Below are positions 43,109 to 51,729 of a DNA stretch of 64,000 bases, in pieces. The stretch comes from UBA10906 sp049296695 (GTDB lineage Bacteria; Pseudomonadota; Gammaproteobacteria; Methylococcales; Methylomonadaceae). Location of the stretch: positions 1 to 64,000 of the forward strand of contig JBAQSX010000155.1 in assembly GCA_049296695.1 (NCBI GenBank). Direction: 5' to 3'. The notes below the pieces were generated by a model that saw only the letters and a program-made list of their open reading frames with translations, searched no databases and was not told the DNA's origin. The stretch's first letter is position 1; each line of letters opens with the position of its first letter. Position numbers and translations under genes: made by a program.

Positions 43109-43972
43109 ATGTCATCTGCTTTATTTTCGCAATTATTAAATGGTTTGTATGAAAATCAAATTATTCCCTATTTAGGCTCAGGTGTTTTAGCCGATGTGGT
43201 TAATAAAACTACAGGAAAACCCATACCCGCCGACAGCGATAGTCTTATTTTAGCCATGAATAACGGACAACCGATGGCGGCTAAATTAATGTATGAATTC
43301 CCGCGAGCGGCAATGAATCTTGAATTAAAGAAAGGGCGTAAATTTGTACCGCAATTTTTAACCCAGTTATACGCTCAAAATGAATGGACTAGAGCCGCAG
43401 TACATGATTGGTTAAGTGCATGGCGACCTAATTATGTGATTGATATTAATCGTGACACCCAATTACAAGATTCTTATTCCGATGAAGAACATACTTTAAT
43501 AGTCGGCGTTGCTAGAATGACTGCCAGTCATTATCGTTTTAAAATATATCATTTCGATGGCAGTGATTATTTTGAAATTGAGCAAGAACAAATTGATAAT
43601 CGTTTCCCTGTTTTATTTAAACCTATGGGAACGCCTAAACCCGAAGGTAATTATATTGCCTCTGACGCGGATTATGTGGATTATATTACTGAATTAATGG
43701 GTGGTTTTGCGATTCCTGATTTTTTAAAAAAATACCGTCAAGGTAAGCAGTATTTATTATTAGGGATGCCTTTAAATCGCGATTCTGAACGTATGGTATT
43801 GAGTGATATTACCTATGATGCCGCGCAACCTAGAGGTTGGGTATTAAATAAAAATCCGACTGATAAAGAAAGACGCTTTTGTAAAAAAATCGGGATAGAA
43901 ATTGTGGATGCTGATATTACTGATTTATTAGCCGCCGCTGATTTTTCAACTACGCAAAGATTATCAGCTTAA
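43109..43972 (+). CDS. SIR2-like domain protein, possibly nitrogen-regulated
   Basis: A 287-residue cytoplasmic protein of the SIR2-like superfamily. The NAD-binding start is ENQIIPYLGSGV (about 15-26), the second conserved block is RPNYVIDINRDTQLQDSY where sirtuin relatives have TNYD, and FKPMGTPKPEGNYIASDADYVDYI and YLLLGMPLNRDSERM complete the core. No zinc cysteines or classical sirtuin HG pair are evident, so it may be an NAD binder or NADase rather than a deacetylase. The promoter has sigma-54 and NifA-type sites, which suggests a nitrogen-fixation link. Defence SIR2 proteins are the other possibility, but there is no partner effector. Confidence 0.65.
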   Translation: MSSALFSQLLNGLYENQIIPYLGSGVLADVVNKTTGKPIPADSDSLILAMNNGQPMAAKLMYEFPRAAMNLELKKGRKFVPQFLTQLYAQNEWTRAAVHDWLSAWRPNYVIDINRDTQLQDSYSDEEHTLIVGVARMTASHYRFKIYHFDGSDYFEIEQEQIDNRFPVLFKPMGTPKPEGNYIASDADYVDYITELMGGFAIPDFLKKYRQGKQYLLLGMPLNRDSERMVLSDITYDAAQPRGWVLNKNPTDKERRFCKKIGIEIVDADITDLLAAADFSTTQRLSA

Positions 43973-43979
43973 AAAAAAT

Positions 43980-44020
43980 GGGGGCAGAACTTTGTATTAA
44001 AGTTCTATCCCCCGTTTTTA
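43980..44020. terminator. Bidirectional terminator between SIR2-like and peroxidase genes
   Basis: GGGGGCAGAACTTT and AAAGTTCTATCCCCC pair around GTATT, with an A-run before and T-run after. It lies between convergent genes and can act on both strands. Confidence 0.85.
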
Positions 44021-44035
44021 TAAACAATAATTCAG

Positions 44036-46132
44036 TTAAGGTTGTAAATAAGCCTCAAATGGTTGTAATGCACCTAAATTAGCATCACGTCCATTTTTAC
44101 CAATAGCGGGAATGTTTAAGAATAAATCTTCTGCTTGCTTAGTATTACTTAACGAAGCATTAACGCCCTGACCATGCGGAATTTTTAAGGCAGGATGATC
44201 AAAAGGTGCGCGTTCCCAACGAACCCGCTCGTCAGTTAATGATTTTAAGAAAACTACTAAATCCGCTTTTTCTTGCTCAGTAATAAACTGTTGGAAAACT
44301 ACAGTCGCAAAATGTGCATTATTTTTAAAATTACCGCCACGGAAGTAGAAATCAACAACTTGTTCTAAGGTCAATAAACTACCGTTGTGCATATAAGGCC
44401 CAGTTAATTCCACATTACGCAATGAAGGGACTTTAAACGCGCCTTTTATTGCGCTAAAAGCTCTGGCAGGTTTTTTCTTAGCCAATTCTTTTTGCAATAC
44501 TGAAACCGTGGGGATTTTTGCGTATAAAGCACGGTCAGCACAATCGCCTGTAATAGTGGGATCATCGATTAATTCATTATCTTTATAATCCAATAAAAAG
44601 GGATTATCTAAATCACAGGAATTAATAATAATGGGGTCAATTAAAGGCTTACCTGTTAATAACTGTTGAATATACTGCTCACTAAATGATAAAGGATTAC
44701 CAAAAGGATCAGTGCCACCTATCCCTAAATCATTTTCTTCTGGCGTAACGCTAGTATTAAAATAACCCTCATCCATAATGCCTTGAATCACGCCTTTTGA
44801 ACCAAACGCTCCATTTAGGGTTTTACGATTGACTAAACGCAAAGAAGCAAAGGAATTATCAAAGGTATACACATCAGGATGCGCCGCCGCTGATAAAGTA
44901 GGGCCACGATGACAAAGTGCGCAATGAGCATCGAGAAAGACTTTTAAGCCTCTGCTTTGCTGGTCGTTATAGGCAGAAGGAATTTGTGGATAAGTATTGG
45001 GCAAGCGTGGGCTATCAAAGGGCGTTTGATCCGATACCAAGGTTTGTTGATAGAGTTGCAAGGCTAAACCAAAGAAGAATGAAAAATTCGCTTCTATATG
45101 CTTATAAGGTATTGCTTGCGCGCCTTTAGGTTTGCCAAAATTACCCACACCCGACCAATAACGCTCTGCAAAAGCGGTTTTAATTAGTTTTTCATAGTTT
45201 GTGTTTAAACCAATACCTGAATTATTTCTCAAACTAGCCAGTACGCTATCTTCAGCATGTACTTCTTGTCCCGCTAAAGGCTGACGCGTTAATAATTTAC
45301 GACCAATATCGGGGAAAGTGCGTTGCGTACAGGACATTTCACCATCATTTAACGGTGGCGCGACTGCTTGTGAGGCTAAAGAAGCATTTTCTAAACGGAT
45401 GCTTTGTTTGCTTACCGAGCCATCGGTTTGCGCTACCCAAATCCCCGCATTAACATCACGTCCGCCAAAAGCCGATACGCCATTGAAAATATTATTGGCT
45501 CTGCCATCCCAAAAATTACGGAAATTAAACCCCGCGTTAATCACACTAGGTGCTTGACGATTCTGCACTTTGCGGGTGTTTAACGCGCCTTGATGAAAAA
45601 TTTTATCTTTTACTGAAGTACAAGTATCGGTATCTGAGGTGGCACTGACACTGCCAAATTTGCGCGAAAACACCCCAGCCGATGACACCACATCATCGCT
45701 ATTAAATAACACTTTAGAGTCTTTATTGCTGGGATCGAGCAATTGATACAAAGGAAAATCGCTGATTTTTAGCGCGTAATTCACCCCGCCTTTCGCGCCT
45801 GAGGCGGTGCTTTGAAAGGTCATGCCTGAGGGTTTGTTATGCAACGCGCCTGTAGATAATTGATTTTGGGTGCGACTATCTGCCCCCGCATGAAAATGGC
45901 AAGACGCACACGCCATACCATCACTACCCACAGCAGTATCCCAAAATAATGCCTTACCTAATTGAATCGCGGCGGTTTTATCAATCACAATTGGATTATT
46001 ACCATCCAATAAACCCGCTGTTGCAGGCATAACCACACCTTGTAAAGAAGGTGGGGTATTACCGTGGGCATAAAGGTTATTGGCGAATAAAACCGATAAT
46101 AAAAAAACTGAAGAACAATAATATTTATTCAT
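44036..46132 (-). CDS. Di-haem cytochrome c peroxidase / MauG family (CorB-like)
   Basis: A 698-residue exported c-type cytochrome. A signal peptide (about 1-22) precedes two haem-binding motifs, CASCH at 75-79 and CALCH at about 401-405, in the arrangement of bacterial di-haem peroxidases and MauG. It is longer than ordinary cytochrome c peroxidases (about 330 residues), with insertions between the haem domains. It directly follows a CorA/MopE-like gene on the same strand. In methanotrophs such as Methylomicrobium album, the copper-repressed corA gene is followed by corB, a gene for a peroxidase of this type. A role in maturing or partnering the copper protein is inferred. Confidence 0.85.
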   Translation of the reverse strand: MNKYYCSSVFLLSVLFANNLYAHGNTPPSLQGVVMPATAGLLDGNNPIVIDKTAAIQLGKALFWDTAVGSDGMACASCHFHAGADSRTQNQLSTGALHNKPSGMTFQSTASGAKGGVNYALKISDFPLYQLLDPSNKDSKVLFNSDDVVSSAGVFSRKFGSVSATSDTDTCTSVKDKIFHQGALNTRKVQNRQAPSVINAGFNFRNFWDGRANNIFNGVSAFGGRDVNAGIWVAQTDGSVSKQSIRLENASLASQAVAPPLNDGEMSCTQRTFPDIGRKLLTRQPLAGQEVHAEDSVLASLRNNSGIGLNTNYEKLIKTAFAERYWSGVGNFGKPKGAQAIPYKHIEANFSFFFGLALQLYQQTLVSDQTPFDSPRLPNTYPQIPSAYNDQQSRGLKVFLDAHCALCHRGPTLSAAAHPDVYTFDNSFASLRLVNRKTLNGAFGSKGVIQGIMDEGYFNTSVTPEENDLGIGGTDPFGNPLSFSEQYIQQLLTGKPLIDPIIINSCDLDNPFLLDYKDNELIDDPTITGDCADRALYAKIPTVSVLQKELAKKKPARAFSAIKGAFKVPSLRNVELTGPYMHNGSLLTLEQVVDFYFRGGNFKNNAHFATVVFQQFITEQEKADLVVFLKSLTDERVRWERAPFDHPALKIPHGQGVNASLSNTKQAEDLFLNIPAIGKNGRDANLGALQPFEAYLQP

Positions 46133-46189
46133 AAAAGACCTACTGTAATAATGACGGCTATCTACTGATTTATAGATTAGCTAAAACGC

Positions 46190-46218
46190 AAAAAACGGGG
46201 TTTTGATCCCCGTTTTTT
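46190..46218 (-). terminator. Terminator-like hairpin between CorA-like and peroxidase genes
   Basis: AAAAAACGGGG and CCCCGTTTTTT flank TTTTGAT. On the leftward strand it ends in a T run, so it may partly terminate the CorA-like transcript and lower expression of the peroxidase. Confidence 0.7.
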
Positions 46219-46292
46219 TAAATCTAAAATAAACTAGCCGTAATTAAAAACAGTAATATTGAAAACAAAAGATAATTAATAATTACCTTTCT

Positions 46293-46316
46293 GGAGACTT
46301 TGCATTGCAAGGTCTC
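46293..46316. repeat. Palindromic repeat family A, copy 5
   Basis: GGAGACTTTGCA and TTGCAAGGTCTC form the family stem with one G-T type pair, between the CorA-like gene and its terminator. Confidence 0.6.
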
Positions 46317-46361
46317 AATTATCACAAGCTTAAAAATTACAGCAGTCTTTTAAAATAAAGA

Positions 46362-47003
46362 TTATTTAACCTTTACTTTTACATCAATGTTATATTTTAA
46401 AGTCGTATCTACTGTAGCGTCTGGATTATAACCACCAACTACGAACATATAAGTGCCTGTGTAAGGGGCTTTAAAATTGAATGTCAATTTACCTGCAACG
46501 CCGTCAGTTTTTCCACGTAACTTTTTATTAACAACACTATTGCCGTCTTGATCATAACCATGTACGACATGAGTCATAATAATATTACCTAATGCCGCAC
46601 TTGTCGATTCATCGGTCGCGCCGAATTTAGCGAAATTAGCATTTTGTGGATAAAAATGATCGACCACATAATTATCAGGTGCAGTATCATTAGCACCACG
46701 ATACCAAATAGTGCTACCTGGATGAATACCTACAGCTGTAGTCGGGTCAGCTATCATAGTAATAGCCACTGTTTGACCTTGGGTTGCGCTAAAAGTCCCC
46801 CAATCAGAGCTGTGTGTCCAACCCATGTCACCAAAAGCAGGATCACTCCAGCCTTTACTTTTGACAATAAAGGTATCACTTTTCGTTGTTGCATCAAATG
46901 CAGTAATACTACCGGGAATAGTAGCGGCGTAACTGGCAGAAATTGTGATTAAACTAGCAGCAATAATAGAGAATAAACCAGCAATAGTTTTATTTGTTTT
47001 CAT
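46362..47003 (-). CDS. CorA/MopE-like secreted copper-binding protein
   Basis: A 213-residue exported protein with a signal peptide (about 1-26) and a beta-rich mature part with no cysteines. It resembles the CorA/MopE group of methanotroph copper-repressible surface proteins. From memory, CorA binds Cu(I) through two histidines and a kynurenine made from tryptophan; here GWTHSSDWG offers His64 and Trp68 at closely similar spacing, with His94 or His116 as candidates for the second histidine. The next gene encodes a large di-haem peroxidase, the same pairing as corA-corB. A sigma-54 promoter and an inverted repeat lie upstream. No methane monooxygenase gene is in the window. Confidence 0.6.
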   Translation of the reverse strand: MKTNKTIAGLFSIIAASLITISASYAATIPGSITAFDATTKSDTFIVKSKGWSDPAFGDMGWTHSSDWGTFSATQGQTVAITMIADPTTAVGIHPGSTIWYRGANDTAPDNYVVDHFYPQNANFAKFGATDESTSAALGNIIMTHVVHGYDQDGNSVVNKKLRGKTDGVAGKLTFNFKAPYTGTYMFVVGGYNPDATVDTTLKYNIDVKVKVK

Positions 47004-47090
47004 AAAGCAATTTCCTATATAAATACATAAATGAAATGATTAATTTAGTAAGCGGCAATACAGTTTAAGCAATAACCGCTTTTATAATTA

Positions 47091-47108
47091 AAGCATTCTA
47101 TATGCCAA
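47091..47108 (-). promoter_or_regulatory. Sigma-54 promoter of the CorA-like gene
   Basis: On the leftward strand TTGGCATATAGAATGCTT has GG and GC separated by exactly 10 nt and matches TTGGCA at -24 and TGCT at -12. Transcription would begin near 47081, giving a leader of about 78 nt. Confidence 0.6.
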
Positions 47109-47157
47109 TAGATAATTACCAGCAAATTCATAATATTAGCTTTCCATAATTTTAAAT

Positions 47158-47208
47158 ACTGTGTTATATGACTTGATTTTACTTAAAAAACAAGTCATAT
47201 AACACAGT
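47158..47208 (-). promoter_or_regulatory. Perfect 18-bp inverted repeat upstream of the CorA-like gene
   Basis: ACTGTGTTATATGACTTG and its exact complement CAAGTCATATAACACAGT flank a 15-bp spacer. The centre is about 102 bp before the start predicted from the sigma-54 promoter, where an enhancer-binding activator would act. It may also simply be a small palindromic repeat. Confidence 0.6.
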
Positions 47209-47327
47209 TAAAAATTAAGGGCAGTATAAGGTATCGTGTCATAACTTAATGATAATGTTTACCAATTAATAATATGGATTGATAAATAAAAACTGGAATA
47301 AATTTTGCTAATTTCGCCGCCGCCTCA
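47209..47327. other. Intergenic DNA without recognised features
   Basis: AT-rich DNA between the inverted repeat and palindrome family B copy 5. No gene or hairpin was recognised. Confidence 0.35.
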
Positions 47328-47410
47328 GGGCGACACCTTCGCCCTTGTATAACAGTTCGTTATTAGGGGCAAATATGATTTGCCCCTACATTTATACTAC
47401 TGCGTAACTT
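47328..47410. repeat. Palindromic repeat family B, copy 5
   Basis: The left half has a variant hairpin AGGGCG...CGCCCT. The right half is canonical: GGGGCAAATATGATTTGCCCC then TACATTT and TGCGTAACTT. It abuts the mosaic repeat region to its right. Confidence 0.7.
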
Positions 47411-47618
47411 CAAATAGTAATTAACTGAAGTTACGCAGAAGACATCCCCCTTTGAAAAAGGGGGGCTGAGGGGGATTTTAAAAACAGCCTTAGCAAAACC
47501 TTTTAAATACAAAGATAAGGAAAAATACCCTTTTATAACCCCCTTTTCCAAAGGGGGGAAATCTATCCTTTTTATCGCTTAATAATACTGGCTTGCGTAA
47601 CTTCAAATAGTAATTAAC
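47401..47618. repeat. 25-bp direct repeats flanking palindrome family F
   Basis: TGCGTAACTTCAAATAGTAA followed by TTAAC occurs at 47401-47425 and again at 47594-47618. Between them lies a palindromic element (47443-47560) with ATCCCCCTTTGAAAAAGGGG and a diverged opposite arm CCCCTTTTCCAAAGGGGGG. The arrangement suggests insertion into, or recombination within, a family B end. Confidence 0.65.
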
Positions 47619-47671
47619 CGATTTTGAAAAATCTGTACTCTATTTTTTAATAGCCTACTAATTTAGGCAAT

Positions 47672-47717
47672 AAAAAACCTGTCAAGTATTTAAAAACTTG
47701 ACAGGTTTTTTATTAAA
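47672..47717 (-). terminator. Terminator after zapA
   Basis: AAAAAACCTGTCAAGT and ACTTGACAGGTTTTTT form a 16-bp perfect stem with T tracts on both strands, starting 37 nt beyond the zapA stop. Confidence 0.85.
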
Positions 47718-47753
47718 AATAAGATAATTAAACTATGAATAAAAAACTAATGA

Positions 47754-48050
47754 CTAGTCATCTAAAGTTTGATTGATTTTATTGCGCAAATCGGCTAAAT
47801 GTCGCGCTAAATTTTGGCTTAACTGCACGTTTTGATTTTTTACAATTTGTAATTCGTGGGCTAAATTTAAAGCCGCCAATACCGCAATGCGATCCGCGCC
47901 ATTGACTTTGCCTGAATCACGCATTTTGCGCATGTTACTATCTAATTGACGAGCGGCTTCAATTAAATCATCTTGTTCGTTGAGTTCACAGGCGATTTTA
48001 TATTCCTTGCCTAAAATCGTTAAGGTGACAGCGTCAATTTTTCTGCTCAT
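47754..48050 (-). CDS. zapA: Cell division protein ZapA
   Basis: A 98-residue cytoplasmic protein that cross-links FtsZ filaments at the division ring. The N-terminal ITILGKEYKIACELNEQDDLIEAARQLD-like block (about 10-40, family typical) and the ADRIAVLAALNLAHEL helix are present, followed by a C-terminal coiled coil. It overlaps the upstream coiled-coil gene by 4 nt on the same strand and faces ygfB-pepP-ubiH, the common gammaproteobacterial order. In many relatives 6S RNA lies downstream, but here there is a terminator and repeats instead. Confidence 0.93.
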   Translation of the reverse strand: MSRKIDAVTLTILGKEYKIACELNEQDDLIEAARQLDSNMRKMRDSGKVNGADRIAVLAALNLAHELQIVKNQNVQLSQNLARHLADLRNKINQTLDD

Positions 48051-48298
48051 GTGCCTTGCTCCATTTCTTTTAAACGTTCAATCATGGCTTCAATTCGGGT
48101 TCTAGCCAGTGTTGTTTTTTCCACAAGCTGAGCTTTTTCAAAAATTAAAACTTCTTTTTGGCTTTTTAACAACAGGTTTTCTTGTTGCATAGCATGGAAG
48201 CGTTCGATAAGCAGGTCTAGCTTGTCTTCTAATTCTCTAAGTTCTATCGGTTGGTATGATGATGTCATAACGGTCATTGAATCGCTGTTGTAACGCAC
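48047..48298 (-). CDS. Short coiled-coil protein, ZapB/TIGR02449-like
   Basis: An at most 83-residue protein made almost wholly of a coiled coil (ELRELEDKLDLLIERFHAMQ and onward), resembling the TIGR02449 family usually encoded just before zapA and related in form to ZapB. The frame opens at a GTG, but ATG codons at 48277 or 48268 are likely starts, which would give 73-76 residues as usual for the family. It overlaps zapA by 4 nt. A division-ring role is inferred from this pairing. Confidence 0.75.
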   Translation of the reverse strand: MRYNSDSMTVMTSSYQPIELRELEDKLDLLIERFHAMQQENLLLKSQKEVLIFEKAQLVEKTTLARTRIEAMIERLKEMEQGT

Positions 48299-48418
48299 AG
48301 CACGTTCTCAAGTGTCAAATTCGCTTTCCTGTGCTTAAAAAAAGTAAAGCAATAGTTTTAAGCTGGGCGGCAATGGTAGCATAAGCCCTATCTTTTTTTT
48401 AGCAGTGGTGAAATTATT

Positions 48419-48919
48419 ATGAGCTACCAAGCCTATAATGCAATTTTAAGACAATCTACGGCTGAACTTTCAGCCGCTGAAGCGCAAGGTATCGCGGCGG
48501 GTTTATTATGTGTTAAACCACAAAGCCATGCTAAACAATGGTTAATGGAATTAACGCCCAAGCAGACTTTGCTCAGTGACAGTGATGCTGAGCAATTGAT
48601 TGAATTATTTAATTTAACGCAAAGTAGTTTAAATGCTGACGATTTTGAATTTCAATTATGCCTGCCCGATGAAGACACCGCACTCAGTGAGCGAGTGCTT
48701 GCCTTAAAAGAGTGGTGTCAGGGGTTTTTATTTGCCTTAGGCGCGTCTGGCTTACCGATTAGTTGGAGTCGTGATGCGCGAGAAATTTTGCGTGATTTGA
48801 GCGAATTTACCAAACTCGATGCGCAGGCAGAAGGTGAAGAAGATGAACGCGATTTTGTTGAAGTCACCGAATATTGTCGCGCTGTAGTTTTAGTGTTACG
48901 CGCTGAATTGGCTAATTGA
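48419..48919 (+). CDS. ygfB: UPF0149 family protein YgfB
   Basis: A 166-residue cytoplasmic helical protein of the UPF0149 family. The family core WCQGFLFALGASGLP is at about 100-114 and the acidic C-terminal FVEVTEYCRAVVLVLRAE is conserved. In Pseudomonas, YgfB represses an antibiotic-resistance regulator; the general molecular role is poorly known. It heads the ygfB-pepP-ubiH series found in E. coli, here divergent from the zapA pair. A half copy of palindrome family B follows it. Confidence 0.92.
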   Translation: MSYQAYNAILRQSTAELSAAEAQGIAAGLLCVKPQSHAKQWLMELTPKQTLLSDSDAEQLIELFNLTQSSLNADDFEFQLCLPDEDTALSERVLALKEWCQGFLFALGASGLPISWSRDAREILRDLSEFTKLDAQAEGEEDERDFVEVTEYCRAVVLVLRAELAN

Positions 48920-48960
48920 AATTCCACAATAATAATTTGCGCATACAAAATCGTTGAATT

Positions 48961-48986
48961 GTAGGGGCAAATTATTATTTGCCCTT
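48961..48986. repeat. Palindromic repeat family B, half copy 6
   Basis: GTAGGGGCAAAT-TATT-ATTTGCCCTT is one half of the family B element, between ygfB and pepP. It can fold into a stable hairpin and may act as a weak terminator. Confidence 0.7.
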
Positions 48987-49097
48987 ATTGAACAACATCA
49001 TATTCTTGAAACTATTAACCCTGCATAACTTTAGTTAATCATAAAAACTAATTAGTTTTTATCACATTAAAACCATTTCAATCTTGATTAAAATCTA

Positions 49098-50405
49098 ATG
49101 AAACAAAGTGAATTTAAAAAACGTCGTAAAAAACTCATGCAACGCGTGGGCAAAGGCAATATCGCGTTAATTAGTAGTGCCTCAGCGCGGGTGCGTAATC
49201 GTGATGTTGAATATCCTTTTAGACAAGACAGTGATTTTTATTATTTAACAGGTTTTAATGAACCCGATTCTTTAGCAGTATTTATCCCCGGTCGAGAACA
49301 AGGCGAATATATTTTATTTTGTCGAGAATTTGACGAGAAAAAAGCTTTATGGGAAGGGGCGCATTCAGGTTTAGAAGGCGCGACTAAACATTATGAAGCC
49401 GATGATTCTTTTCCTATTACTGATTTAGATGAAATCCTGCCGGGAATGCTGGAAAATAAAACCAAAGTATTTTATCCCATGGGACGTAATTCTGAATTAG
49501 ACCATTCTATTTTAGAATGGATTAATCATATTCGCAGTCAATCGCGTAATGGGGTAATTGCCCCCGGAGAATTAGTGTCTTTAGAACATATTGTTCATGA
49601 AATGCGCTTATTTAAAAGCAGTGAAGAATTAAAGTTAATGCGTAAAGCCGCCGCAGTCTCTGCTAATGCCCATATTCAAGCGATGAAAACCTGTAAAGCA
49701 GGTTTATATGAATATCAAATCGAAGCTGAATTAATTTATCATTTTAATCGTGATGGTTTAAGAGCCGTTGCCTATCCTTCAATTGTCGCAGGCGGTAAAA
49801 ATGCTTGTACTTTGCATTACACCGACAATAAAGATAAATTAAAAAAAGGTGATTTATTATTAATTGATGCAGGTGCGGAATGTGACCATTATGCCGCTGA
49901 TATTACCCGCACTTTTCCAATATCGGGAAAATTCACAGAACCGCAAGCGCAGTTATATCAATTAGTATTAGATGCCCAAAGCGCGGCATTAGAACAAATA
50001 AAACCTAAAGTGCCGTGGAACGCGGCACATGACGCTTCGGTACAAGTATTAACCAAAGGCTTGGTTAAATTAGGCTTATTAAAAGGTAAGCTTGATAAAT
50101 TAATTAAAGATGAAAAATACAAACAATTTTATATGCACCGCATTGGGCATTGGCTAGGTATGGATGTTCACGATGTCGGTAATTATAAAATTAATCAACA
50201 ATGGCGACTTTTAGAAATAGGCATGGTTTTAACAGTAGAACCGGGTTTATATATTCCGCTCGATTGTAAAAGCGTGGATGAAAAATGGCGCGGTATTGGC
50301 ATACGCATAGAAGACGATGTTTTAGTCACTAAAAACGGCTATGAAATATTAACTCATGCTGTACCTAAAACCATTGTCGATATTGAAAACTTAATGCGAG
50401 GTTAA
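49098..50405 (+). CDS. pepP: Xaa-Pro aminopeptidase
   Basis: A 435-residue M24B metallopeptidase that removes N-terminal residues before proline in the cytoplasm. The N-terminal creatinase-like domain (about 1-170) is followed by the pita-bread catalytic domain. Metal ligands are visible: Asp in LLIDAGAECDHYAADITRTF, His in HRIGHWLGMDVHDVG, and Glu in LTVEPGLYIP and IRIEDD. Length matches E. coli PepP. It lies 1 nt before ubiH, as in the E. coli order. Confidence 0.95.
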   Translation: MKQSEFKKRRKKLMQRVGKGNIALISSASARVRNRDVEYPFRQDSDFYYLTGFNEPDSLAVFIPGREQGEYILFCREFDEKKALWEGAHSGLEGATKHYEADDSFPITDLDEILPGMLENKTKVFYPMGRNSELDHSILEWINHIRSQSRNGVIAPGELVSLEHIVHEMRLFKSSEELKLMRKAAAVSANAHIQAMKTCKAGLYEYQIEAELIYHFNRDGLRAVAYPSIVAGGKNACTLHYTDNKDKLKKGDLLLIDAGAECDHYAADITRTFPISGKFTEPQAQLYQLVLDAQSAALEQIKPKVPWNAAHDASVQVLTKGLVKLGLLKGKLDKLIKDEKYKQFYMHRIGHWLGMDVHDVGNYKINQQWRLLEIGMVLTVEPGLYIPLDCKSVDEKWRGIGIRIEDDVLVTKNGYEILTHAVPKTIVDIENLMRG

Positions 50406-50406
50406 T

Positions 50407-51588
50407 ATGCAATACGATTATGATTTAATTATCGTAGGCGGTGGTTTGGCGGGTAATAGTTTGGCTTTGGCTTTAAAAGACACGCATTTAAAAATCGCTA
50501 TTATTGAAGCTAAAACTATCGAGCAGTTAAAACAATCGCCCGCAGGAGATAGAGCCTTAGCGTTAGCGGCAGGAACAGTGAATGCCTTAAAACAATTAAA
50601 TAGCTGGCAAGGCATTAGTCATTGCGCGACTGCAATTAAACAGATTCATGTTTCTGATAAAGGACATTTTGCTAAAGCGCGTTTATCAGCACAAGCAAAC
50701 AATGTCGAAGCTTTAGGTTATGTCATTGCCGCTAAAGATATTGAAGGGCATTTATTAGATTTAATACAAGCAAGCAATATTGAAGTATTAAGCCCTGCAC
50801 AAGTGCTTAATTTAACTAATACTGAACAGAGTATTACTGTTGATTTAAAACAAGGCGATACTGAAAAACAATTAACTGCTAAATTAGTAGTCGGTGCAGA
50901 TGGTGGCCAGTCTACCGTGCGTGAATTATTAAGTATTAAACAAATCGGCCATGATTATGGACAAACGGCTTTAGTGACCACTGTTAAAACCGCCTTGCCT
51001 AATAATAATGTCGCTTTTGAACGTTTTACTGCATCAGGGCCTTTGGCATTATTACCAATATGTAAAAATCACAGTGCGGTAGTATGGACGCGGCGCACTA
51101 AAGAAGCCGAAGTTTTATTAAATAGCAGTGAAACAGAATTTACCGCGCAACTGCAACAATGCTTTGGTTATAAATTAGGTAGATTGATATTAACCGCGCC
51201 GCGTAGAGCTTTTCCTTTAGTATTAATTCGCGCTGAAAAAATGTTATCTGGACGCGCTGTAATTATTGGTAATGCCGCGCATCAACTGCACCCTGTGGCA
51301 GGACAAGGTTTTAATTTAGGTTTGCGTGATGTGTTATGTTTAGCGGATTATATCAAACAAAATCTAGCGGATTGTGGTGATGCTGAGTTATTAAATCGTT
51401 ATGCCAAAATGCGGCAAAAAGATCAGGATTTAACTATTCAATTCACTGATAATGTGGTGCGTTTATTTTCTAATGAATGGCTGGCATTAGCCGCGGTGCG
51501 TTCTTTAGGATTATTGGCATTAGATCATTTACCGATGGCGAAAAACTTTTTAGCGCGTCATGCTATGGGTTTGGCGCAAAATAGTTAA
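50407..51588 (+). CDS. ubiH: 2-octaprenyl-6-methoxyphenol hydroxylase UbiH
   Basis: A 393-residue FAD-dependent monooxygenase of ubiquinone biosynthesis. The N-terminal dinucleotide fold DYDLIIVGGGLAGNSLALAL, the middle motif VVGADGGQSTVRELL and the FAD motif IIGNAAHQLHPVAGQGFNLG are intact. The GNAA variant of the last motif is typical of UbiH rather than UbiF or UbiI. It begins 1 nt after pepP, so the two are coupled. A strong hairpin lies 31 nt after its end. Confidence 0.9.
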   Translation: MQYDYDLIIVGGGLAGNSLALALKDTHLKIAIIEAKTIEQLKQSPAGDRALALAAGTVNALKQLNSWQGISHCATAIKQIHVSDKGHFAKARLSAQANNVEALGYVIAAKDIEGHLLDLIQASNIEVLSPAQVLNLTNTEQSITVDLKQGDTEKQLTAKLVVGADGGQSTVRELLSIKQIGHDYGQTALVTTVKTALPNNNVAFERFTASGPLALLPICKNHSAVVWTRRTKEAEVLLNSSETEFTAQLQQCFGYKLGRLILTAPRRAFPLVLIRAEKMLSGRAVIIGNAAHQLHPVAGQGFNLGLRDVLCLADYIKQNLADCGDAELLNRYAKMRQKDQDLTIQFTDNVVRLFSNEWLALAAVRSLGLLALDHLPMAKNFLARHAMGLAQNS

Positions 51589-51618
51589 TAAAATGATTCA
51601 ATTTTAATCGGTGTTAAA

Positions 51619-51651
51619 ACGACTGCCAGTCCTTCAAGGACTGGCAGTCGT
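51619..51651 (+). terminator. Perfect hairpin after ubiH
   Basis: ACGACTGCCAGTCCTT and AAGGACTGGCAGTCGT form a 16-bp perfect stem around a single base, closing at TTCAA. It follows ubiH by 30 nt. The U-tract is weak; it may be a repeat that acts as 3' stabiliser or terminator. Confidence 0.65.
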
Positions 51652-51729
51652 GCAGTTTATAAACACTAAATAAAATTGAAACACTATAGTATATAAATAA
51701 TGAATTCTTTGTTTTATCAACAAACTTAA

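Noticed and set aside
47004..47753. 6S RNA expected downstream of zapA
   Set aside because: A terminator lies 37 nt after zapA and the rest is palindromic repeats; no 180-nt rod-like RNA was recognised.
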